Both the position numbers and the translations under genes were made by a program. A model generated the notes under the pieces. That model was given only the letters and a program-made list of their open reading frames with translations, did no database searches and had not been told where the DNA came from. This document shows, piece after piece, positions 1-5,052 of a stretch of 5,246 bases of DNA (the first letter of the stretch is position 1; the number at the start of each line of letters is the position of its first letter). Source of the stretch: Clostridiales bacterium (GTDB lineage: Bacteria; Bacillota; Clostridia; Tissierellales; Dethiosulfatibacteraceae); NCBI GenBank assembly GCA_003446975.1, contig DMAP01000378.1, positions 1 through 5,246 of the forward strand. The letters run 5' to 3'.

Positions 1-1191
1 ATAAGACAAATCCTTGAATAGTTCCATAGCTGGATCTCTTAGTTTTTTTGTCAGAGGAAATATAGCTGCCTTAAAAGCGGACAATGCAGGATGAAGTTTA
101 AGCACAATCCTCTCTGTTCCGTCTTCCAGCGTTTCTTCATTATAGGCGTCAATCAGAAAAGCCAGCAACACCCTGTCTACTCCAACTGAAGGTTCGATAC
201 AATATGGAATGTATTCTTCATTGGTGACAGGATCCTTGTATTTGAAGCTTTCTCCCGAGAATTCCTGATGCTGTTTCAGGTCAAAATCTGTTCTATCGGC
301 AATCCCCCATAGTTCACCCCATCCAAATGGGAACAAATATTCAATATCTGTTGTTGCGTTGCTATAATGAGACAACTCTTCCTCGCCATGGTCCCTGAAT
401 CTGACGTTTTCTTTTGTCATTCCCAGACTCAAAAGCCAATTCATACAAAACTCTTTCCAGTACTTGTACCAGTCAAGATCTTCCCCAGGCTTGCAGAAAA
501 ACTCCAGTTCCATTTGCTCGAATTCCCTGGTTCTGAAAATAAAGTTGCCAGGGGTTATTTCATTTCTGAATGATTTTCCGATTTGGCCTATTCCAAATGG
601 TACTTTTTTTCTGGATGATCTCACAACATTCTTGAAATTCACAAAAATCCCTTGGGCTGTTTCAGGTCTTAGGAATATTTCAGCCTGGGAACCTTCAGTC
701 ACACCTTGGTATGTTTTAAACATAAGATTGAATTGTCTGATTTTTGTGAAATCCTTGCTGCTACACTCAGGGCATTGGATGCTGTTTTCTATTATATAGT
801 TTTCCATCTCAGCATTTGACCAACCATCTACAACTGTCTCCAAGTCCTCCTTATTCCTTAGGAAATCTTCAATCAGCTTGTCAGCCCTGAACCTTGATTG
901 GCAATTTTTGCAATCCATCAATGGATCGTTGAATCCTCCCACATGACCCGAGGCCTCCCACGTTCTTGGATTCATAAGGATAGCTGAATCAAGTCCAACA
1001 TTGAACTCGCTACCCTGCACAAACTTTTGCCACCAGGCCTTTTTCACATTATTCTTTATTTCAACACCAATCGGACCATAGTCCCATGTGTTTGCAAGAC
1101 CACCATATATCTCTGATCCCGGGAAAATGATTCCTCTGCTTTTAGATAATGATACCACTTTTTCCAAACTGCTTTTCTGTAAACCTGCCAT
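1..1191 (-). CDS. glyS: Glycyl-tRNA synthetase, single-chain alpha2 type (3' end outside window)
   Basis: The first 397 residues are visible; the family is about 460 long, so roughly 60-70 C-terminal residues are missing. The enzyme charges tRNA-Gly with glycine in the cytoplasm as a class II synthetase. The N-terminus MAGLQKSSLEKVVSLSKSRG leads into IIFPGSEIYGGLANTWDYGPIG (21-42) and NPRTWEASGHVGGFNDPL (74-91). CKNC (94-97) and CPEC (140-143) form a possible zinc-binding insertion. The core shows LRPETAQGIFVNF (174-186), class II motif 2 FRNEITP...FRTREFEQMELE (208-230), DHGEEELSHYS (267-277) and motif 3 CIEPSVGVDR (331-340). The HGTP anticodon-binding domain begins near 362. This is the one-subunit enzyme, not the glyQ/glyS alpha2beta2 form. 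The start is ATG 1191 with AAAGGAG 6 nt upstream. Expression is controlled by the T-box immediately upstream. No frameshift is seen. Confidence 0.97.
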   Translation of the reverse strand, partial: MAGLQKSSLEKVVSLSKSRGIIFPGSEIYGGLANTWDYGPIGVEIKNNVKKAWWQKFVQGSEFNVGLDSAILMNPRTWEASGHVGGFNDPLMDCKNCQSRFRADKLIEDFLRNKEDLETVVDGWSNAEMENYIIENSIQCPECSSKDFTKIRQFNLMFKTYQGVTEGSQAEIFLRPETAQGIFVNFKNVVRSSRKKVPFGIGQIGKSFRNEITPGNFIFRTREFEQMELEFFCKPGEDLDWYKYWKEFCMNWLLSLGMTKENVRFRDHGEEELSHYSNATTDIEYLFPFGWGELWGIADRTDFDLKQHQEFSGESFKYKDPVTNEEYIPYCIEPSVGVDRVLLAFLIDAYNEETLEDGTERIVLKLHPALSAFKAAIFPLTKKLRDPAMELFKDLSY

Positions 1192-1197
1192 CTGATT

Positions 1198-1204
1198 CTC
1201 CTTT
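1198..1204 (-). promoter_or_regulatory. Ribosome binding site of glyS
   Basis: AAAGGAG on the minus strand lies 6 nt before ATG 1191. It falls just after the terminator U-run, so it is made only on antiterminated transcripts. It fixes the glyS start. Confidence 0.88.
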
Positions 1205-1205
1205 C

Positions 1206-1244
1206 AAAAAATAAAAACTTTCATCCCAAATATAGGGACGAAAG
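1206..1244 (-). terminator. Rho-independent terminator of the T-box leader
   Basis: The minus-strand arms CTTTCGTCCC (1235-1244) and GGGATGAAAG (1218-1227) form a 10-bp stem with one G-U pair and a 7-nt loop (1228-1234). The run TTTTTATTTTTT (1206-1217) follows. It is the default OFF structure of the riboswitch. It would also attenuate any readthrough arriving from recO, because no other terminator is visible between the two genes. Confidence 0.93.
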
Positions 1245-1265
1245 TAAATTCCGCGGTTCCACCCT
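1234..1265 (-). promoter_or_regulatory. T-box antiterminator element
   Basis: On the minus strand AGGG (1262-1265) can pair with CCCT (1234-1237). GCG (1252-1254) can pair with CGT (1238-1240), leaving the 7-nt bulge TGGAACC (1255-1261) that captures the tRNA acceptor end. The 3' arm of this helix is also the 5' arm of the terminator, so the two structures are mutually exclusive. The first two bases also close Stem III, so the helices abut or share a base pair. Confidence 0.9.
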
Positions 1266-1298
1266 ACTTGACATCAATGACGTCCTCTTTAGTAGAAT

Positions 1299-1396
1299 AT
1301 GCTCATGAGCTCCCTTCTTACAGTTTGACAAATTAGGTTTCCACCGTCCCTAAATCTCTATATTATAAAACCAAATACTCTTCTCAATCACAGCAT
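1299..1396 (-). promoter_or_regulatory. T-box Stem I: kink-turn, specifier loop and distal arm
   Basis: The base pairs ATGC (1393-1396) with GCAT (1299-1302). A 3-nt bulge TGT and tandem G-A pairs follow (GA at 1388-1389 opposite GA at 1303-1304), giving a textbook kink-turn. TGAG then pairs with CTCA. The specifier loop has AGTA on its 5' side and GAA (1315-1317) on its 3' side, the conserved loop-E pair. The codon-like bases right after GAA are GGGAG (1310-1314), so the specifier is GGA (1311-1313) or GGG (1312-1314), both Gly. Further up, an AGAGA element and a TTAGG/CCTAA hairpin with GGTGGAAACC in its apical part match the distal region that contacts the tRNA elbow. Exact pairing in the middle of the arm is my hand fold. 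Confidence 0.82.
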
Positions 1397-1412
1397 TATT
1401 TCAATTAACAAT

Positions 1413-1441
1413 AATCTACCATCATAATTCTGTGATGTCAA
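1413..1441 (-). promoter_or_regulatory. Sigma-A-type promoter for the glyS T-box leader
   Basis: Read on the minus strand, a perfect -35 TTGACA (1436-1441) is followed by a 17-bp spacer (1419-1435) and a -10 TAGATT (1413-1418). The -10 matches the consensus at 4 of 6 positions and is preceded by TG plus one base, an extended -10. The bases just upstream of the -35 are very AT-rich (AAATAATTATT), UP-element-like. The expected start point is near 1405-1406. That is about 10 nt before the first base of the T-box Stem I, exactly where a T-box promoter should sit. It means glyS can be transcribed independently of the upstream operon. It has not been tested experimentally. Confidence 0.82.
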
Positions 1442-1495
1442 TAATTATTTGTTGTTGATTAACAGGGTTCTTGAGTTCAGGTGGCGTTTTAAACG

Positions 1496-2215
1496 TCATT
1501 TTATTATTTTCAATGATTTAAAATTATCTTTCCCAATATAGTGATTGAAGTAGGCATTGATAATGAATAGCGCCCGTTGGCTTATATGGCTCAAATAGCC
1601 CACATCCTCGAATCTGCAGCCAATAAGGCTTCTGATAGCGGTTAAGTCGTCATGAGAGATCCTCAATCCTGATTGAGTCCTTGCGCATTTGCTGCAGACT
1701 ATCCCCCCATCCTCTATTGAGAACAGCAAGGATTTTTCATTGCTACCGCAATGGCTGCAGCTATCCAACTCAGGTCTGTAACCTAAAATGCTGATTAGTT
1801 TTATTTCATAGGCCGCAATCAGATCTCGTATTTTTTCAGGGTGTTTCTCAAGCATCATAAGTATTTTGACCGACATATCGAAAATTTTACTGTAATTCTC
1901 ATTCTCCTGCAGCACATGATTTAGTATCTCCAGTATATAGTTGCCATACACGTAGCTTTCAAAATTGTTTCGCAGTTCGTAGAAATGATTCAGTACGGTA
2001 CCATTGGACAGAATGTACATATCTTTATTCAGGTAAATATTGACCATTGAATGATTCATTGTCTGAGCAATCGCCATGTTCTCATTATTGGCTCTTCTTG
2101 AGTTTCTTGCCATAACCTGGATCTTTCCGTTTTTTTTGCTGAAACATTGAAGAATTTTGTCATAATCTTTATAATGGACTTCTTTTAATACGATAATCTC
2201 ATCCTGAAAGCTCAT
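1496..2215 (-). CDS. recO: DNA repair protein RecO (recombination mediator)
   Basis: This 239-residue protein is within the usual RecO range (about 230-260). RecO loads RecA onto SSB-coated single-stranded DNA with RecR, and anneals strands, in RecF-pathway recombinational repair. The N-terminal OB-fold region (about 1-80) shows the typical IIVLKEVHYKDYDKILQCF, then KNGKIQVMARNSRR. The helical C-terminal part carries a C4 zinc finger: C153-x2-C156 (CSHC) and C174-x2-C177 (CSKC). This is the form seen in many Gram-positive RecO proteins. The start ATG 2215 follows the era stop by 3 nt. The only nearby purine-rich candidate is GGTGA overlapping the era stop, just 3 nt from the ATG, so initiation probably depends on translational coupling to era. 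No obvious terminator follows the stop at 1496. Confidence 0.94.
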   Translation of the reverse strand: MSFQDEIIVLKEVHYKDYDKILQCFSKKNGKIQVMARNSRRANNENMAIAQTMNHSMVNIYLNKDMYILSNGTVLNHFYELRNNFESYVYGNYILEILNHVLQENENYSKIFDMSVKILMMLEKHPEKIRDLIAAYEIKLISILGYRPELDSCSHCGSNEKSLLFSIEDGGIVCSKCARTQSGLRISHDDLTAIRSLIGCRFEDVGYLSHISQRALFIINAYFNHYIGKDNFKSLKIIK

Positions 2216-2218
2216 AAA

Positions 2219-3109
2219 TCACCAGCTCTTATATCCTAATTCTCTCAGTATTCTCTCATCATCACGCCAATTTTTGCTTATTTTAACCCATAGCTTCAGA
2301 TAAACTTTTGTGCCTAAAAGCCTTTCGATATCCAGCCTGGCACTTTCGCCAATTTCTCTTAGTTTCGAGCCTTCCTTTCCAATGATCATTCCTTTATGGG
2401 ATTTTTTCTCACACATGATGACTGCGTAGACATCCATCATGTCTTTGTTGCCTCGCTGTTCTATTTTTTCTATCAAAACACCAACGCCATGTGGAATTTC
2501 ATCTTGTAGGAACTGAAGGGCTTTTTCTCTAATCAACTCAGAGATGACAAACCATTCGGGACGGTCTGTTATATAATCCTCAGGAAAATACTGTGGACCT
2601 TCCTCAATATTATCTTTAATGAACGCGACAACTTCCTGGACGTTCATCCCTCCTGTTGCGGAAATGCGCAATACTTTGTCAACCAAACCCATTTCAGTAA
2701 AATCTGTTTCCACTGACAGGTTGTCCTGGTAGATGTCCGACTTGTTGATCAAAGCTATCTTAGGCATCTTGAAATCCTGAATCTGCTCGATGATATACTT
2801 GTCTCCCGGTCCAAGCTTGTTCTTCTCGTCAGTCATGAAGACAAGAACATCCATCTCTCCCATAGCCTCAGTGATCTCTGAAGCCATGAAGTTTCCCAGC
2901 TTGTTTTTAGCCTTGTGTATGCCTGGTGTGTCTATAAACACAATCTGTGATTCCTCATCTGTGACAACCGCTTTAATTTTATTTCTTGTTGTTTGTGGCT
3001 TGTCGGACATGATGAGTATCTTTTCTCCAACCATATAATTGATCAGTGTTGATTTACCAACATTAGGTCTCCCAACAACCGTAACAAATCCTGACTTAAA
3101 TGTTCCCAT
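2219..3109 (-). CDS. era: Era GTPase, 30S ribosomal subunit assembly factor
   Basis: This 296-residue protein has the usual Era length (about 300). Era is an essential GTPase that binds the 3' end of 16S rRNA and couples 30S maturation to growth; it is cytoplasmic and partly membrane-associated. The GTPase motifs run in order: G1 GRPNVGKST (13-21), G2 in PQTTR (38-42), G3 DTPG (60-63), G4 NKSD (122-125) and G5 SAT (150-152). The C-terminal type II KH domain, which binds RNA, carries its GxxG-containing signature in GMIIGKEGSKLREIG (240-254) and ends in LKLWVKISKNWRDDERILRELGY. The start ATG 3109 gives the canonical MGTFKSGFVTVVGRPNVGKS N-terminus and has a GGAGGA site. The stop TGA is only 3 nt before the recO ATG. 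All GTP-binding and KH residues expected by eye are present, so the protein should be active. Confidence 0.98.
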   Translation of the reverse strand: MGTFKSGFVTVVGRPNVGKSTLINYMVGEKILIMSDKPQTTRNKIKAVVTDEESQIVFIDTPGIHKAKNKLGNFMASEITEAMGEMDVLVFMTDEKNKLGPGDKYIIEQIQDFKMPKIALINKSDIYQDNLSVETDFTEMGLVDKVLRISATGGMNVQEVVAFIKDNIEEGPQYFPEDYITDRPEWFVISELIREKALQFLQDEIPHGVGVLIEKIEQRGNKDMMDVYAVIMCEKKSHKGMIIGKEGSKLREIGESARLDIERLLGTKVYLKLWVKISKNWRDDERILRELGYKSW

Positions 3110-3500
3110 GTTTTAAATCCTCCGGGCCGAAACTTTCCGGCAATAAATCTTTTATCGTGTAAACTTTATAATCATCTTCGCTTATGGCGGATATGATTCT
3201 AATATCCTCCCCAAACTCGCGTATGAACTGACGGCAAACGCCACAAGGAAATGATATCTTCTCCAGGCTTCCGACCACTGCAATGGTATCGATGTTTCTG
3301 TGTCCTTCCGATATTGCCTTCGACAAGGCTGTCCGTTCAGCGCAGATAGTTGGCGTATATGACGATGATTCAATATTGCACCCTGTGAATACCAATCCCT
3401 CTTCAGTCAGGACCGCCGCCCCAACCTTGAACTTGGAATATGGTACATAAGCCCTTTCTCTAGCCTCAATCGCCAATCTTATCAATTCTTTATCATTCAT
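3096..3500 (-). CDS. cdd: Cytidine deaminase, small homotetrameric type
   Basis: This 134-residue enzyme hydrolytically deaminates cytidine and deoxycytidine to uridine and deoxyuridine in pyrimidine salvage (cytoplasm). The motifs are complete. PYSKFKVGAAV (20-30) and the substrate-binding GCNIE (40-44) are present. The active-site CAE has zinc ligand C53 and proton-shuttling E55, and PCGVCRQ supplies zinc ligands C86 and C89. These positions match what I recall for B. subtilis Cdd. LLPESF (119-124) is the usual C-terminal motif. The length matches the tetrameric class (about 130-136), not the 290-residue dimeric class. The start is ATG 3500 with GAGGAG (3508-3513) 7 nt upstream, inside the preceding lipoprotein gene. 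An ATG 4 nt further on is out of frame. The 3' end overlaps era by 14 bp. The cdd-era-recO linkage is standard in Bacillota. Confidence 0.97.
   Translation of the reverse strand: MNDKELIRLAIEARERAYVPYSKFKVGAAVLTEEGLVFTGCNIESSSYTPTICAERTALSKAISEGHRNIDTIAVVGSLEKISFPCGVCRQFIREFGEDIRIISAISEDDYKVYTIKDLLPESFGPEDLKHGNI
3118..3123 (-). promoter_or_regulatory. Ribosome binding site of era, nested in cdd
   Basis: On the minus strand the sequence GGAGGA lies 9 nt before the era ATG (3109). It is entirely inside the cdd reading frame, where it encodes part of the C-terminal PEDL. It supports the era start at 3109 and shows that the 14-bp cdd/era overlap is real rather than a start-site artefact. Ribosomes finishing cdd terminate 9 bases past the era start codon, so reinitiation is also plausible. 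Confidence 0.8.
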
Positions 3501-4581
3501 TCAAATTCTCCTCAAAATCCAATATGGTGTTTTGAGATATCACCTGAATCCAAGTCTGGCCCGGATTCAATAATATCTCATTTCCGTCTTTGTCTCTATA
3601 TATTGTCCTATCTCTAATGCCTGTCTTTTCCCAATTGATTTCAATCATTTCTCCGTTGCTTATATAGTAGCCTTCACCTTCTGCCACATTGTACAATGCC
3701 AATCTTCCCTCATTATCAAGCACCACTTTTTTTAGCTTTTGAACAATGATGTTGGTTGCTGCTATTTCATCATCATAATATTCGTCTATATGAAGCTTGT
3801 TGTTCACATAGCGATTGAATGCGCCAATGTCTTCATTTAAAACATAACGAACTTGATAGTCCTTGTTGTAAGTAATGGCGAATGAAGTCGCAGGTTGGGT
3901 CTCGTAAAGTTCTGATAACGGATATGGATCTTCAGAAAAATGCCAGGCATCATAATTTCCTTCCTGTCTGTAATTCATATAGCCTTGGGCATCTCTTAGA
4001 TTTTTCATTGCTGTGTACATGTTGTTTGGAGCTTCTTTACCCGTCTTGTAGTATCGCCAAAACTCTCCGCTCGTCATGCCGCTTATATTGGCCATCTGAT
4101 AATCTCTTATATTGATCAATGCCTCACTGCTTCCACCTACATGGACAAATACAGCATCGAACTCCAGGGCGAATGTCAAAAAATAAGGCCTTGCACTTCT
4201 AACAGGCCCGATATGTTCAGGTGATTCCGTCAAAAAAACTGCTAAATATCTCGTGAAAGGCCCTTCAACCTCGCACTCATACACTATTTCAGCCTTGGTA
4301 ATTCCTGCCTGCCATCTAGAAGAAGGATGATTGTCATACACAACGGCTACAGGTCTCAACTCAGTCAGTTCCTGCGGGTAATAAACACCGCTTATGGGAG
4401 AAGGCAAACCTTCCTTGATTATCTTTTCCGGTTCTGTTACCATCGGTTGTGTTGTTTCCTCCGTTGGAATCTCTGTCGATAGTTCTGATTCGGTTGTCTC
4501 TACTGTAGATGCGTTTTGGTTATTGCCGCAAGAAGATAGCAGTATGACAATAATCAACGCCAAAATTATTTTTTTCAGCAT
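3493..4581 (-). CDS. DUF3048 (YerB-like) secreted lipoprotein of unknown function
   Basis: This 362-residue protein starts with a lipoprotein signal: KK at 3-4, a hydrophobic stretch 5-15, and lipobox LSSC with the lipidated Cys at 18. The mature protein is therefore predicted to be anchored on the outer face of the cytoplasmic membrane. Residues 24-55 are a Thr/Glu-rich, low-complexity linker. Two DUF3048 regions follow. The N-terminal one has SPISGVYY, RPVAVVYDNHPSSRWQAG, AEIVYECEVEG, TRYLAVF, IGPVRSARPYFL, FVHVGGS and APNNMYT. The C-terminal one (about 235-350) ends in LLNPGQTWIQV. B. subtilis YerB belongs to this family, and no biochemical role is known to me. The ATG at 4581 has GGAG (4587-4590) 5 nt upstream. 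The stop overlaps the cdd start by 8 bp, so it belongs to the operon. It occupies the slot between ybeY and cdd where dgkA is often found. Family call strong, function unknown. Confidence 0.93.
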   Translation of the reverse strand: MLKKIILALIIVILLSSCGNNQNASTVETTESELSTEIPTEETTQPMVTEPEKIIKEGLPSPISGVYYPQELTELRPVAVVYDNHPSSRWQAGITKAEIVYECEVEGPFTRYLAVFLTESPEHIGPVRSARPYFLTFALEFDAVFVHVGGSSEALINIRDYQMANISGMTSGEFWRYYKTGKEAPNNMYTAMKNLRDAQGYMNYRQEGNYDAWHFSEDPYPLSELYETQPATSFAITYNKDYQVRYVLNEDIGAFNRYVNNKLHIDEYYDDEIAATNIIVQKLKKVVLDNEGRLALYNVAEGEGYYISNGEMIEINWEKTGIRDRTIYRDKDGNEILLNPGQTWIQVISQNTILDFEENLNE

Positions 4582-4599
4582 AGTTGCTCCAGATACGAT

Positions 4600-5052
4600 T
4601 TATTTATATAGCTTCAGTTTGTCCATAATTGATTTTTCTTCAGTGCGCATCATAACCTTGTCTTCATCATCAATATGATCGTACCCGAATAGATGCAGAA
4701 GAGAATGCACAAACAGATAGGCAAGCTCTCTCTCAAAAGAATGATTGAATTCCAGCGCTTGTTCTTTGATTTTATCAATTGATATAACCACATCACCCAG
4801 AATCACATTGTCATATTCGGAACCGAACTCATCCTCCATCGGGAATGAAAGAACATCCGTCACATAATCATTCCCCAGGTATGCTTTATTCAGGGCCCTA
4901 ATTTCCTCATTGGAAACAAGTGAGACGCTGATCTCAAAATTTTTTCCCCTGTTCAGATGCTCAAGTGTCTCATCAGCAACCCGGTCTATCAATTCCTCTA
5001 GTTGCTTTTCTAAAACGAATCCTTCTTTCCTGACATCAATCAGTATCTCCAT
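4600..5052 (-). CDS. ybeY: YbeY single-strand-specific endoribonuclease, rRNA maturation factor
   Basis: This 150-residue protein has the normal family length (about 150-170). YbeY is a zinc metalloprotein of the UPF0054 family. It acts in the cytoplasm on 16S rRNA 3'-end maturation and 70S quality control. The zinc site is seen as HSLLHLFGYDH, with ligands H116, H120 and H126. The other signature, YVTDVLSFPM (63-72), and LGDVVIS (85-91) are also present. The residue aligned with E. coli R59, in the Y-R-G-x-D segment, is Leu here (AYLGND, L59, codon CTG); see findings. The ATG at 5052 is chosen because AAGGGGTGA (5062-5070) lies 9 nt upstream and the N-terminus MEILIDV matches the family. The start is nested in the end of phoH. 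An 18-nt gap follows before the lipoprotein gene. The family call is very secure. Confidence 0.97.
   Translation of the reverse strand: MEILIDVRKEGFVLEKQLEELIDRVADETLEHLNRGKNFEISVSLVSNEEIRALNKAYLGNDYVTDVLSFPMEDEFGSEYDNVILGDVVISIDKIKEQALEFNHSFERELAYLFVHSLLHLFGYDHIDDEDKVMMRTEEKSIMDKLKLYK

Larger units (their letters stand above)
1206..1406 (-). promoter_or_regulatory. Glycine-type T-box riboswitch leader upstream of glyS
   Basis: The whole T-box architecture can be read on the minus strand. It has Stem I (1299-1396), a very short linker, Stem III (1264-1295), the T-box AGGGTGGAACCGCGG (1251-1265), and a competing terminator (1206-1244). Stem III pairs CTACT with AGTAG and GACGTC with GATGTC around an ATT loop. 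No Stem II or IIA/B pseudoknot fits in the 3-nt linker (1296-1298); this minimal form is known for glycyl T-boxes. The T-box bulge reads UGGA, whose A would pair with discriminator U73 of tRNA-Gly. Uncharged tRNA-Gly is expected to stabilise the antiterminator and let transcription reach glyS; charged tRNA leaves the terminator formed. The amino-acid assignment rests on the specifier (GGA or GGG), the bulge and the downstream gene, all agreeing. Confidence 0.95.

Noticed and set aside
464..799. Open reading frame on the + strand
   Set aside because: It lies antisense inside glyS, has no recognisable motif or ribosome binding site, and its composition is that of a shadow frame. The minus strand here encodes unmistakable class II synthetase motifs.
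1440..1449. Perfect 10-bp palindrome AATAATTATT beside the -35 box
   Set aside because: It is pure A/T in an AT-rich spacer and easily arises by chance; I treat it as UP-element-like sequence rather than an operator.
1482..1498. CGTTT/AAACG near-palindrome at the end of recO as a terminator
   Set aside because: The arms are only 5 bp with a single-base centre, so no hairpin loop can form, and no U-run follows.
3182..3373. Second minus-strand frame inside cdd
   Set aside because: It is a shifted reading of the cdd sequence; cdd itself carries all zinc and catalytic residues, so no frameshift or nested gene is needed.
4394..4678. Ser/Val-rich open reading frame on the + strand
   Set aside because: It is the reverse complement of the lipoprotein signal and linker plus the ybeY end. 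The Ser/Val bias is produced by the Thr/Glu-rich linker read backwards.
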